Both the position numbers and the translations under genes were made by a program. Positions 18,153 through 27,042 of a stretch of 64,000 nt of DNA are shown piece by piece. The notes beneath the pieces were generated by a model, which ran no database searches, was not told the DNA's origin, and saw only the letters and a program-made list of their open reading frames with translations. Position 1 is the stretch's first letter. Each line of letters begins with the position of its first letter. The stretch is from Jeotgalibacillus sp. S-D1. GTDB taxonomy: Bacteria; Bacillota; Bacilli; Bacillales; Jeotgalibacillaceae. The DNA is taken from contig NZ_SMZR01000001.1 of the NCBI RefSeq assembly GCF_004358665.1, positions 1,240,001 to 1,304,000 on the forward strand, in the 5' to 3' direction.

Positions 18153-18920
18153 CTATAGATGGCGTTCGAACCACTTAACTGTTTCGAGCAGTCCTTTTCG
18201 TGATACTTTGTGACCCGCGCTTTCCTCAGAAATGAAACGGAGATCATCTCTGTTCTTTTCGTATGACGCATAGATGGTCTTAAAAAATGTGTAAGTAGGC
18301 TCATAAGGCACTACCGTATCTTCCTTGCCATGCCAAAACATCAGCGGACGGCTATTTAATCTTTCAGGGTGCAAACTCAAATCAAATTCTGCCAGGACCT
18401 TCATCTGTTCTTCTATTTCTTCTTCAGACATCGGCAGGGAAAATCCATTTTTTCTAAATCGTTCAAGCTGTGCTTTTGCAAAACCAACGTATGCAGGAGA
18501 GCCCATCAAACTGACAGCGGTTTTGATCCAGGGGTATTGCGTAAGTGCCCCAAGCGTCGTGATACCTCCCATTGAAGAACCAGCGACGCCAATCCTGTCA
18601 CCATCAATTAATTCCCGTTTCTCAAAGTTTTCTTTTAATACTTCAAGCTCCTGGATGGACTGAATAACCATTTCCCAAAAACGGGTGCTTAGGACTAATT
18701 CATCCTGTCCATCTGTTCGTTCGCCATGTAATGCTGCGTCCGGCAGAACCACACGAAACCCCTGTTCAGCCAGTAAATAAGCAAAATGAAGATTGTGCTC
18801 CTTCGCACTCATAAAACCGTGTATAAAGAAAACAGCGGGCAGCTGTTGAGATCTATATTCCTCATTTACTACGTGCAATAAAGGAATTGTATTAACCATT
18901 TCCCTATTAATCGTGATCAT
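18153..18920 (-). CDS. Alpha/beta hydrolase, YitV-like esterase
   Basis: This 255-residue serine hydrolase has nucleophile elbow GVAGSSMGGIT, an oxyanion/entry motif FFIHGFMSAKEHN, a candidate acidic residue in FWHGKEDTVVPYEPT and a His in ESAGHKVSRKG. I chose ATG at 18920, nine bases after GGAAGGAG; this gives 255 residues, matching YitV. An upstream ATG at 18947 would add nine residues. The substrate is unknown. It is probably co-transcribed with the DUF59 gene 71 bases downstream, in the same relation as yitV-yitW of B. subtilis. Confidence 0.86.
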   Translation of the reverse strand: MITINREMVNTIPLLHVVNEEYRSQQLPAVFFIHGFMSAKEHNLHFAYLLAEQGFRVVLPDAALHGERTDGQDELVLSTRFWEMVIQSIQELEVLKENFEKRELIDGDRIGVAGSSMGGITTLGALTQYPWIKTAVSLMGSPAYVGFAKAQLERFRKNGFSLPMSEEEIEEQMKVLAEFDLSLHPERLNSRPLMFWHGKEDTVVPYEPTYTFFKTIYASYEKNRDDLRFISEESAGHKVSRKGLLETVKWFERHL

Positions 18921-19098
18921 CAGAGAATGCTCCTTCCACATAAACAATATCTTTTTATCCTACCATGATCATCCAGTCTATAGCATTTATTATGCCCGGC
19001 TAGAGATGGAATTGTGCTAATTATGGGAATAAAGTGGTACAATAAACGATGTTGGAACCTAGAGAAAAGATCTTATTTGGTAAAGGAGACAGCCTTTT

Positions 19099-19905
19099 AT
19101 GGAAAAGCATCTTATCGTACTCGATTTGGACGGCACACTATTAACCGACACAAAAACAATTTCAGAACGCACAAAAAATACATTAATTAAAGCAAAAGAT
19201 AATGGCCATGAGGTCATGATTGCCACCGGAAGACCCTACAGAGCGAGTGAGCCTTATTATAAAGAACTGGGTCTATCAACACCCATCGTAAACTTTAATG
19301 GAGCGTTTGTTCATCATCCAGAGGATCAAACATGGGGAGTTCACCATGAGCCAATGGATTTGAACGTCGTAAAAGACATTGTTGAAGCCTGTCAGGACTT
19401 TCAGTTCCATAACATAGTGGCTGAAATTTTAGATGATGTATACCTGCACTTTCACGACGAAAAACTACTTGATATATTTAGCTTCGGTAATCCTGCGATT
19501 CAGACAGGAGACCTGAGAACGTACCTTCCTGCCAGCCCCACCAGTCTGCTTATTCATGCTGAAGAAAAAGATGTGGACGATATTCGCGCCCACTTAAGCC
19601 AAGTTCACGCAGAAGTGATTGACCATAGAAGATGGGGTGCGCCATGGCATGTTATTGAAATCGTAAAAAGCGGACTTAATAAAGCAGTAGGAATCAAACT
19701 GGCTGCTGATTCCCTTGGTATTTCAAAAGAGCGTATCATTGCTTTTGGGGATGAAGACAACGACATAGAAATGCTCGAATTTGCTGGAACCGGTGTGGCA
19801 ATGGGGAATGGAATAAATTCGATTCAAACAATTGCGAATGAAATTACAGGCACGAATAACGAAGACGGCATTGCCATATTTTTAGAGCAAAAGCTTAAGC
19901 TATAA
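19099..19905 (+). CDS. Cof-type HAD hydrolase, YitU-like sugar/nucleotide phosphatase
   Basis: This 268-residue haloacid-dehalogenase phosphatase has motif I LDLDGTLLTD (residues 8-17), motif II in MIATGRPY, a lysine before the C2 cap return (SGLNKAVGIK) and motif IV FGDEDNDIEML. The C2B cap sits between. It is typical of the Cof/YitU group acting on phosphosugars or flavin and pyridoxal precursors; in B. subtilis YitU has been linked to dephosphorylation of a riboflavin intermediate. The substrate here is inferred only by family. It is divergent from the YitV-like gene and ends in a GAGGCTG hairpin. Confidence 0.88.
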   Translation: MEKHLIVLDLDGTLLTDTKTISERTKNTLIKAKDNGHEVMIATGRPYRASEPYYKELGLSTPIVNFNGAFVHHPEDQTWGVHHEPMDLNVVKDIVEACQDFQFHNIVAEILDDVYLHFHDEKLLDIFSFGNPAIQTGDLRTYLPASPTSLLIHAEEKDVDDIRAHLSQVHAEVIDHRRWGAPWHVIEIVKSGLNKAVGIKLAADSLGISKERIIAFGDEDNDIEMLEFAGTGVAMGNGINSIQTIANEITGTNNEDGIAIFLEQKLKL

Positions 19906-19952
19906 AAAAATGAGGTTCGGACATATATTTATTAATCTGCAATGATGAGGTG

Positions 19953-20025
19953 AACGGAGCGGAAAGTGTCCGCCTGAAGCCCAGTGAACCATTAGAGGAG
20001 GCTGAGACACATTTGTCCCAGCCTC
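19953..20025. repeat. Dispersed intergenic repeat, copy 1, with GAGGCTG hairpin
   Basis: The core CCGCCTGAAGCCCAGTGAAC (about 19970-19989) followed by CTGAGACACAT recurs at about 39365-39407 with few changes. In this copy the 3' part folds into a hairpin, GAGGCTG-GACA / TGTC-CAGCCTC (19998-20025, loop CATT), followed by GTTTT, which would end the HAD phosphatase transcript. Similar GAGGCTGGGACA hairpins are common between genes in Bacillales, so this is probably a known class of small repeat. Confidence 0.6.
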
Positions 20026-20086
20026 GTTTTCAGGTTATAATTTTAATATTTCTTCGCTTTCCATCAAAAAATAAAAGGGAACCTCC

Positions 20087-20980
20087 CTACTCATCTTTAC
20101 GAAAGAAACCAAACACCCCTGTTGTCTGCATTACATTGGTAAAGGCATTTGGATCGACTTTATGGATAATTCGTTCAAGTTCGAAAAGTTCATATCGTGT
20201 AATAACAATGATTAGCATTTCTTTGCTTTCGTCTGTAAATGCACCTCTTGCAGGAACGATGGTAATGCCCCGCACTAGCTTTTCGTGGATCGCTTGCTTT
20301 ACATCGCTTGTTTTCTTCGTAATAATCATGGCAGTAAGCTTTTCATGACGGGTATGAATCGCATCGATCATCCTTGTAGAAACGTATAAGGTGACTAAGG
20401 TATATAGCCCCTTCTCCCATCCAAATATCATACTTGCCGCTAATATAATCCCTGCATTCATGGCAAAAAAATAATTGCCGACAGGCTTGTCCTTTAAACG
20501 GGACAATACCATCGCCACGATATCCATACCTCCGGTAGATGCTCCCCATTTTAGTGTGAAGCCAACTCCTACACCCGCTATCACTCCTCCAAACACCGCA
20601 TTGAGCAGGATATCGGGGGAAACTTCCACTATAGGTATAATGGCAAGAAATATGGTGGTAAATCCAACTGAAAACATGCTGTAGATCGTGAACATTTTTC
20701 CTACCCTGAGCCATCCTAATATGATAGCAGGAATGTTTAAGATTAAAAGCAAAATCCCCGTTGAAATATACAAAGGAGTATAATCAGCCAATATATTAGA
20801 AATTAGCTGTGCCAGCCCGGTAAAGCCGCTGGCGAATACATTGGCAGGAATTAAAAATAAATTAAGTGCTACTGCGTTCAATGCTGCTCCTATGATAACA
20901 ATAATTATTTTTCTTGTTTCAAGCCAAATGGTTTCATTGGAAACCTTTGAAAGCTTAAACGTTTCTTTCGATTGAGCCAA
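20087..20980 (-). CDS. YitT-family membrane protein (DUF161/DUF2179)
   Basis: This is a 297-residue membrane protein with about five spans in the first 190 residues. It includes the family's glycine-rich motifs (FASGFTGLAQLI, WGASTGGMDIVAM). A cytoplasmic C-terminal DUF2179 domain follows (about 220-295; AMIITKK...ARGAFTDESKEMLIIVITRYEL). B. subtilis YitT and paralogues have this architecture. The function is not established; transport or ligand-sensing roles are speculative. It lies between the yitU-like and degV genes, matching yitS-yitT-yitU synteny. Confidence 0.88.
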   Translation of the reverse strand: MAQSKETFKLSKVSNETIWLETRKIIIVIIGAALNAVALNLFLIPANVFASGFTGLAQLISNILADYTPLYISTGILLLILNIPAIILGWLRVGKMFTIYSMFSVGFTTIFLAIIPIVEVSPDILLNAVFGGVIAGVGVGFTLKWGASTGGMDIVAMVLSRLKDKPVGNYFFAMNAGIILAASMIFGWEKGLYTLVTLYVSTRMIDAIHTRHEKLTAMIITKKTSDVKQAIHEKLVRGITIVPARGAFTDESKEMLIIVITRYELFELERIIHKVDPNAFTNVMQTTGVFGFFRKDE

Positions 20981-21111
20981 TCCAATTCCTCCTTTATCTT
21001 ATGTATAGTATTCACATAACCTAATTTATCCTAACCTACACCATTTGATTGTAAATTTGTCTGGGTACAGCTAAAATTAAAGCACACAATAACTAAAAAA
21101 GGGTGATATAA

Positions 21112-21984
21112 ATGAGTTTACAGCTATTTGTGGATAGTGCCTCTGATTTGCCTATGGAGTATATCCGGGAAAACAATCTGAACCTGCTGCCATTGCGTGT
21201 ACATATTGATGATCAGGAATACGAAGACCTGGTTAATATTAGCTCAAAAAAAGTCTTTGATGCAATTCGGAACGGCCAGCATCCAAAAACATCCCAGGCA
21301 AGTCCCAAACAAATGGAAGAACTTTTCACAGAACTTGCCATTTCGAACAAGCAAGGATTATATATAGCATTTTCTTCTCAATTGTCCGGCACCTATCAGA
21401 CAGCTGTTATGGTACGGGATCAGGTAAAAGAAGAATATCCGTCATTAGACTTGGTTATTCTAGATTCTAAGTGTGCCTCGCTTGGATACGGATTAGTCGT
21501 TCAACGGGCAGTTGAGCTTGCAAAAGAAGGCATCGGCCGTGAAAGCATTGTTAAAGACAGTGAATTCCACAGTCAGCATATGGAGCATCTTTTTACAGTG
21601 GATGACTTGGATTACCTGGCACGCGGGGGACGCGTGACGAAGGCTTCTGCCTTTATAGGGGGTCTTTTAAACATCAAGCCTTTGCTTCATGTAGAAGATG
21701 GCAAGCTTGTACCGCTGGAGAAGCTGCGCGGAAAGAAAAAGCTGCTTAAGCGTATTATTGAAGTTATGAATGAACGGGGAGAACAATTGGACCAGCAGGT
21801 GATCGGGATTAGTCATGGTGATGATGAGCCATTGGCAAATGAGATCAAACAAATGATCACAGCTGAGTTTGGAACGACAGAATTTTCCACTAATTTAATT
21901 GGATCATCTGTTGGAGCTCATGCTGGGCCCGGCACACTGGCGATATTCTTCTTAAACAAACGTCCGGATTCCACACATCAGTAA
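21112..21984 (+). CDS. DegV-family fatty-acid-binding protein
   Basis: This is a 290-residue DegV/FakB-family protein. Features are the N-terminal LFVDSASDLPMEY, the binding-pocket motif TSQASPKQMEELF (near residue 60), SSQLSGTYQTAVM and the late LARGGRVTKASAFIGGLLNIKPLLHVEDG. FakB proteins bind a fatty acid and present it to FakA kinase; FakA is not in the window. It begins 131 bases from the divergent yitT-like gene and is followed after only 10 bases by the CoA-disulfide reductase gene, so the two are probably one transcript. Confidence 0.9.
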   Translation: MSLQLFVDSASDLPMEYIRENNLNLLPLRVHIDDQEYEDLVNISSKKVFDAIRNGQHPKTSQASPKQMEELFTELAISNKQGLYIAFSSQLSGTYQTAVMVRDQVKEEYPSLDLVILDSKCASLGYGLVVQRAVELAKEGIGRESIVKDSEFHSQHMEHLFTVDDLDYLARGGRVTKASAFIGGLLNIKPLLHVEDGKLVPLEKLRGKKKLLKRIIEVMNERGEQLDQQVIGISHGDDEPLANEIKQMITAEFGTTEFSTNLIGSSVGAHAGPGTLAIFFLNKRPDSTHQ

Positions 21985-21994
21985 GGAGGAACAT

Positions 21995-23338
21995 ATGAAA
22001 CAGAAAGTGCTTGTAATTGGCGGAGTTGCCGGAGGAGCAACTTTTGCATCACAGCTCCGTAAGCTGGATAAGGAAGCCGAGATCATTGTCTTGGAAAAAG
22101 ACGGTACAATGTCATTTGCCAACTGTGGAATGCCCTATTATATAGGTGGATTTATTAAAAAGCGCGAACACTTAATAGCTGCCACTCCGGAAGCATTTCA
22201 GGAGGACAGAAATATTGAAGTGCGAATCCGCCACGAAGTGACAGCAATTAACCGGTCCCAAAAAACCATCACCATCCAGGATCACATCCAGGATAAACAA
22301 TATGATGAGAGCTATGATATTCTCATTTTATCCCCTGGCGCCACCCCTGTAATACCAGACATAAAAGGTCTTGCCCACGCGAACTGCTATACACTGCGTA
22401 CGTTTAAAGACATGCTGAAAATTGATGAACATATTGAGTCACAACAATATACTTCTGTTTGTATCGTTGGAGGAGGGTTTATCGGTCTTGAAATGGCTGA
22501 AAATCTTAAGGCACGCGGATTGAAGGTTCATCTGGTACAGCGGTCCAGGCATGTTCTTCACCCGCTGGATGAGGATATGGTGGATCCGATAAGAAGCGAG
22601 CTGCTGCAGCAGGGCGTTAATTTATATGAAGACGTTACAATTGCCCATATCGATAAGGATGGCCAAACGCTTCATCTGACAAATAATAAAACCATACGAG
22701 CAGATTTTCTGTTATTAGCTGTAGGGGTTAAGCCAAATCGGCAATTGGCTGAAAAAGCTGATTTAAAGATTGGCACTACTGGCGGTGTGAAGGTAAACGA
22801 GTTTATGCAGACTAGTGATTCATGCATTTACGCTTTAGGAGATGTTGTGGAAATACTCGACAAAATTACGGGTGATCCCAAACGGGTTCCTCTTGCTTGG
22901 GTTACACATCGCCAGGCATTTATAGCTGCTTCACATGCAACAGGAAATCCGATTCCATTTAAAGGTGCACTCGGAACCGCTGTGTGCAAAGTGTTTTCCA
23001 TTACCGCCGCAATGCTCGGACTTAACGAAAAGACGCTTCAGGAAAAAGCCATTGATTATAAGACTGTAGAACATGAATCCAAGCAGCATGCAGGTTACTA
23101 TCCAGGAGCAGAGACGTTTAAATTAAAAGTTCATTATTCAAATCAGGACGGTAAAATTCTAGGAGCCCAGGCGGTTGGCAAGGACGGCATTGATAAACGG
23201 ATGGACATCATTGCAACTGCTATTGCCGGCGGTCTTTCGATCCTTGATCTTCAGGAAATTGAAATCGCCTATGCTCCCCCCTATTCCGCACCAAAAGACC
23301 CGGTTAACATGATTGGTTATAAAGCGTTAAATAAATAG
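21995..23338 (+). CDS. CoA-disulfide reductase
   Basis: This is a 447-residue FAD-dependent pyridine nucleotide-disulfide oxidoreductase. The FAD Rossmann motif GGVAGGATFAS is near residue 9, and the single redox-active Cys44 is in FANCGMPYYIGG, as in Staphylococcus and Bacillus CoA-disulfide reductases. The NAD(P)-binding motif VGGGFIGLEMAENL is near 157, and the dimerisation domain is C-terminal. A glutathione-free thiol economy (CoA, bacillithiol) fits a Firmicute. Related NADH oxidase or persulfide reductase activities cannot be excluded. AAGGAGG precedes the ATG; it is coupled to degV. Confidence 0.87.
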   Translation: MKQKVLVIGGVAGGATFASQLRKLDKEAEIIVLEKDGTMSFANCGMPYYIGGFIKKREHLIAATPEAFQEDRNIEVRIRHEVTAINRSQKTITIQDHIQDKQYDESYDILILSPGATPVIPDIKGLAHANCYTLRTFKDMLKIDEHIESQQYTSVCIVGGGFIGLEMAENLKARGLKVHLVQRSRHVLHPLDEDMVDPIRSELLQQGVNLYEDVTIAHIDKDGQTLHLTNNKTIRADFLLLAVGVKPNRQLAEKADLKIGTTGGVKVNEFMQTSDSCIYALGDVVEILDKITGDPKRVPLAWVTHRQAFIAASHATGNPIPFKGALGTAVCKVFSITAAMLGLNEKTLQEKAIDYKTVEHESKQHAGYYPGAETFKLKVHYSNQDGKILGAQAVGKDGIDKRMDIIATAIAGGLSILDLQEIEIAYAPPYSAPKDPVNMIGYKALNK

Positions 23339-23344
23339 GAACAA

Positions 23345-23426
23345 ATAAAAGAAGCCCCTGTAAGTGGTGCGCCAGGAAATTGATCCAAATCAACTTTCCT
23401 GGCGCCTACAGCGGCTTCTTTTATTT
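23345..23426. terminator. Long composite bidirectional hairpin terminator
   Basis: The outer arms AAAAGAAGCC / GGCTTCTTTT, the middle arms GCGCCAGGAAA / TTTCCTGGCGC and the inner arms TTGAT / ATCAA form one roughly 75-base hairpin with small bulges. It sits between two convergent genes, and its 3' edge overlaps the last codons of the LacI-family gene. It is unusually long for a simple terminator. Confidence 0.85.
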
Positions 23427-24452
23427 TAACGATTGTTCAGTTGAAGAACGCTTTACAATTTCATGAGAAACAATGATTCGCTGGTATGGCTCGTCCGGGT
23501 TTTCAATGCGTTTTATCAAACTGCGAGAGGCCTGGTAGCCTAAATCAAAGATCTTTATATCAACCGATGATAACGGAGGCCGCGACATTTCTGATATTAA
23601 AACGTTATTGAAGCTTAAAATTGAGAGATCATCCGGAACTGAAATTCCTACCTTATTTAACGTATTTAATACGCCGAGCGCCATTAAATCATCCGCTACC
23701 ACTAAAGCGGTGGGCCGTTCACTTAAAGGAAGCTCCATCAGCTCACAAACGGCGTCCTGACCGCCTTCAAGTAAAAAGCTTTCATGTAAAACATAATCAT
23801 CGCGATATGGAATTCCCGCTTTTTCAAGGGCGTTTTCATACCCAAGCAACCGTTCAACTGTTACAACTAAATTTACATCTCCTCCGATAAAGGCAACCCT
23901 TTCATGTCCCAATGAAAGCAGGTAATCCGTTGCATCCTTTGTGGCCTGAAAATTATCGTTGTCGACATGCGTAATTTCATCCACAAATTTAAATGGTTTT
24001 CCGATCATCACAAACGGGAACTTTCTTTCTCTCAAGTACATTAGTATTCTGTCCTCCACTTTTGAGTAGAGCAATACCACGCCGTCTACCCTTCCGCCTT
24101 GGACCATTTGAACAACACCATTATAAATAGCTTCTTCATCTTTTCCTGTGACCAGCTGGAGAGCATATTGTTTTTCATGCGCCCCTTCACTAAGCCCCCT
24201 TAAAACAGTGGGAAAGAAAGGATTCTGAAAAAAAACATCCGATGAACCAGGTGTAACAAGCCCTAATACCTGGGTCGATTGATTGGCAAGGCTTCTTGCG
24301 ATAAAATTCGGATGATATCCCAGCTCTTCCATTGCAGCACGAACTTTTTCTTTTGTTTTATCGCTTATTCTGGGATTATTTGCGATCACTCGGGATACAG
24401 TAGATGGAGCAACATTTGCAAATTTAGCCACATCTTTTATCGTAACTGACAT
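23421..24452 (-). CDS. LacI-family transcriptional regulator (MalR-like)
   Basis: This 343-residue repressor has an N-terminal helix-turn-helix and hinge (TIKDVAKFANVAPSTVSRVI...SLANQSTQ). A periplasmic-binding-like sensor domain follows. I chose ATG 24452, nine bases after AGGAGG; the TTG at 24458 abuts the ribosome site. It is the last gene of the maltodextrin block, downstream of an amylase and the MalEFG importer, so it probably controls them as MalR, responding to maltose or maltodextrin. A fitting operator (CAAACGTTTG core) lies upstream of malE. Confidence 0.88.
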   Translation of the reverse strand: MSVTIKDVAKFANVAPSTVSRVIANNPRISDKTKEKVRAAMEELGYHPNFIARSLANQSTQVLGLVTPGSSDVFFQNPFFPTVLRGLSEGAHEKQYALQLVTGKDEEAIYNGVVQMVQGGRVDGVVLLYSKVEDRILMYLRERKFPFVMIGKPFKFVDEITHVDNDNFQATKDATDYLLSLGHERVAFIGGDVNLVVTVERLLGYENALEKAGIPYRDDYVLHESFLLEGGQDAVCELMELPLSERPTALVVADDLMALGVLNTLNKVGISVPDDLSILSFNNVLISEMSRPPLSSVDIKIFDLGYQASRSLIKRIENPDEPYQRIIVSHEIVKRSSTEQSLK

Positions 24453-24499
24453 ATTCAACCACCTCCTGCTTGATCACGCTTACAATTTTTCAGCATTAA

Positions 24500-24529
24500 A
24501 AGCTGGTACACTTGTTATTGCACCAGCTT
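24500..24529 (-). terminator. Amylase-gene terminator
   Basis: On the minus strand AAGCTGGT / ACCAGCTT closes a 14-base loop and is followed by TTTT. It lies between the amylase and the LacI-family gene, which suggests separate or partly uncoupled expression of the regulator. Confidence 0.6.
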
Positions 24530-24536
24530 CCCTGAT

Positions 24537-26084
24537 TTACTCAGCTTCGGTCTTGCGTTTGCGTTTTGCAAAATAAATGAAAATACTTATAAAGAAAATC
24601 CATACTGCCGCAATAGCTGCCAAAAACCAATAATTAATACCGGTTTTATCAGTGAGCGCATAAATTTCCGCTACTTCCCTGTCTAATACAATGACGTAGT
24701 CACCGTTATTTTCCCGAACCAGATCACCATTTAATAATCCACGCAGCTCCTCATTTTCACGAAGCTGTTCATCAGACACTGTAATGGTTTGTGTTTTGCT
24801 GGTGTTATTGATTGCCATCACAATCACTTCATCCTGGTACTCCCGTTTGTAAACAAGCATTCCATTTTCATTATGCAAAACCTCAAGTGATCCCCGGGTT
24901 AGTGCCGGAAGTTCCTGTCTTAAACGGCCGATATCACTAATATAATCTTTTAATTCTTCATCAACATTAAAATCCATTAATCGGCGGTTATCAGGATCTT
25001 CCCCGCCATCAAGCGCAATTTCTGATCCATAGTACATGATCGGGACTCCTGGCACTGTAAACATAAATGCCGTTGCCAGCTCCCAGCGCGTACCAGGAAA
25101 CATATTGTTTTCCGCGGAAAGACGTGTGAATCTCGTCATGTCATGGTTATCAATAAAGGTTCCCATTAAATAAGGATCTTTAAAGTACTCCTGATTATAG
25201 TCCCAGTAGTTAAACAGACGGGAAGTATTTTGATCTACATCCTGAAAAGATTCCCTCATTTGTTCAGCTAAAGGAAAATCGACAAACCCGTCAATCCCCG
25301 TGTCAGCATACTCAGCCATTTTACGTACATCCGTATCATAGACTTCACCAAGCAAGTAAAAATCCTCTTTCACCGATTTTACTTCCTGTGCAAATTCTTC
25401 CCAAAAATCCACTGGTACATGCTTTACCGTATCCAGCCGGTATCCGTCTATATCCGTTTCTTCAACCCACCATTTTGCAGCCTCAATTAAGTATTCACGT
25501 ACTTCCGGATTTTCTGTATTTAGATCAGGAAGACCATAAATCCAGCCGTTTTCCAGCTGGTCTGCATTATTACTGTCGGTAATCTCACTTTCTTCGTGAT
25601 ACCAGTCTTCTTTTTCCGGATCACTAACAAAAGGGTGATTGGGTCCTGTATGATTAACAACAAAATCTAAAATCACCTTTATACCGCGATCATGAGCCGC
25701 ATCAACCAGCTGTTTGAATTCCTCAATTGTGCCAAAATGCTCATCTGTTTTGTAGAAGTCTTCGATCCAATAGCCGTGGTAGCCGCCATCCTCATTCTGG
25801 AAAACAGGTGTCAGCCATATGGCCGTAAATCCCATGTCTTCTATATGATCAAGACGGTTTTGAATCCCCTTAAAATCCCCACCATGGTATGCCAGTGGAT
25901 CTTTGGTGTTGACTGAAGTATCATTCGAAGTGTCTCCATTTGAAAAGCGGTCTACCATTAAAAAATAAATTGATTCATCTTGCCATTTTCTCTCTTCCTT
26001 TTTAACAGCGTAAGTAGTTTCAGTAATAACGCTATTAAAAAGGAGGATAGTGATGAGAAAAAGAGCTCCGTTAACTCTTCTCAT
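24537..26084 (-). CDS. Secreted, membrane-anchored GH13 alpha-amylase
   Basis: This is a 515-residue glycoside hydrolase family 13 enzyme that cleaves alpha-1,4-glucans outside the cell. It has an N-terminal signal peptide (residues 1-26). The TIM barrel carries conserved regions FVVNHTG, GYRLDTVKH (nucleophile Asp218), LLGEVYD (acid/base Glu247) and FIDNHD (Asp315). A beta domain follows, and then a C-terminal hydrophobic span (about 481-504) plus the basic tail AKRKRKTEAE. The tail has no LPXTG motif, so the enzyme should stay tethered to the membrane by a transmembrane helix. It follows malG after 115 bases and would supply maltodextrins to that importer. Confidence 0.92.
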   Translation of the reverse strand: MRRVNGALFLITILLFNSVITETTYAVKKEERKWQDESIYFLMVDRFSNGDTSNDTSVNTKDPLAYHGGDFKGIQNRLDHIEDMGFTAIWLTPVFQNEDGGYHGYWIEDFYKTDEHFGTIEEFKQLVDAAHDRGIKVILDFVVNHTGPNHPFVSDPEKEDWYHEESEITDSNNADQLENGWIYGLPDLNTENPEVREYLIEAAKWWVEETDIDGYRLDTVKHVPVDFWEEFAQEVKSVKEDFYLLGEVYDTDVRKMAEYADTGIDGFVDFPLAEQMRESFQDVDQNTSRLFNYWDYNQEYFKDPYLMGTFIDNHDMTRFTRLSAENNMFPGTRWELATAFMFTVPGVPIMYYGSEIALDGGEDPDNRRLMDFNVDEELKDYISDIGRLRQELPALTRGSLEVLHNENGMLVYKREYQDEVIVMAINNTSKTQTITVSDEQLRENEELRGLLNGDLVRENNGDYVIVLDREVAEIYALTDKTGINYWFLAAIAAVWIFFISIFIYFAKRKRKTEAE

Positions 26085-26125
26085 CCCTGTCCCTCCTCCT
26101 TTTGCTCCTAAGGGCTGATCCTCTG

Positions 26126-26140
26126 GAAACGTATAGTTTC
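26126..26140. promoter_or_regulatory. Inverted repeat upstream of amylase gene
   Basis: GAAAC-GTATA-GTTTC is a 5-bp dyad 42 bases upstream of the amylase start, in the 115-base malG-amylase gap. It could be a degenerate LacI-family operator but lacks the CG-centred core of the site upstream of malE. No clear promoter was identified here, so the amylase may be read from the mal promoter. Confidence 0.3.
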
Positions 26141-26199
26141 ATTCGTAACTTAACTTCCCTGCTGATTAGTCCCTTTAGTACCTGAGAATGTTTGTCGTT

Positions 26200-27042
26200 T
26201 TATCCTTTGGTTCCCCCGGCAGTAAGTCCAGAGATAAGGAAACGCTGGGATAGCAGATAAACAATTGCAATTGGCACAGCGATCAGGATTGAACCAGCTG
26301 CAAAGCGGGTGAAGTTATTATCGAACTGATTGCTGATGAAGTTGAAAAGTCCCAAAGCTAATGTGAAATTTTCAGGGTTACGTAAAATAATACGCGGCAG
26401 TAGAAAATCAACAAATGGGGCCATAAAGTTAAATAATGCAACTACACCAAGAATTGGTTTCGCAAGCGGAAGCATTATTCTGAAAAATACGCCCAAATGT
26501 CCTGCCCCGTCAATACGTGCAGCTTCATCAAGCTCCTTAGGTATTGTATCAAAATACCCTTTTACTAGCCAAGCATTAAACGGAATTTGCCCGCCAATAT
26601 AGATTAAAGTAAGTCCAATTAGTGAATCCAGCAGTCCAACCATATTTAGCATGACATAAATAGCGACCATTGCCATAATTGCCGGAAACATTTGTAATAG
26701 CAGGAATGCATACAATCCATACCTGCGGCCGACAAAACGGTACCGTGAAAATGCATACGCTACAAATGATGTTAATACGACTGAGAAAAACGCGTTTGCG
26801 ACTGCTACAATCACACTGTTTTTATACCACAACAGATAATCACTTGAAGGATCTGTAAACAGCCATTTGTAATGCACAAGAGACCAGTTTTCAGGAATCA
26901 ACTGTGCTGAATATAGGCTTGTTCCCGGGTTTAATGACATCCCCACTGTCCATAACAGCGGATAACCAATAACAATTGCCATAAAAATTAAAAATACATA
27001 AATTAACGCAACCTCTAAATGGGATTTCGCTTTACGGCTCAT
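26200..27042 (-). CDS. mdxG: Maltodextrin ABC transporter permease MalG/MdxG
   Basis: This is a 280-residue sugar ABC permease with six spans and the EAA loop ELDEAARIDGAGHLGVFFRIMLPL, which matches MalG/MdxG. It starts on the last base of the malF stop region (the genes share base 27042), indicating coupling. The ATPase partner (an MsmX-type shared subunit) is not encoded here, as is normal in Bacillus. The permease pair imports linear maltodextrins delivered by the binding protein at 28456-29730. Confidence 0.92.
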   Translation of the reverse strand: MSRKAKSHLEVALIYVFLIFMAIVIGYPLLWTVGMSLNPGTSLYSAQLIPENWSLVHYKWLFTDPSSDYLLWYKNSVIVAVANAFFSVVLTSFVAYAFSRYRFVGRRYGLYAFLLLQMFPAIMAMVAIYVMLNMVGLLDSLIGLTLIYIGGQIPFNAWLVKGYFDTIPKELDEAARIDGAGHLGVFFRIMLPLAKPILGVVALFNFMAPFVDFLLPRIILRNPENFTLALGLFNFISNQFDNNFTRFAAGSILIAVPIAIVYLLSQRFLISGLTAGGTKG

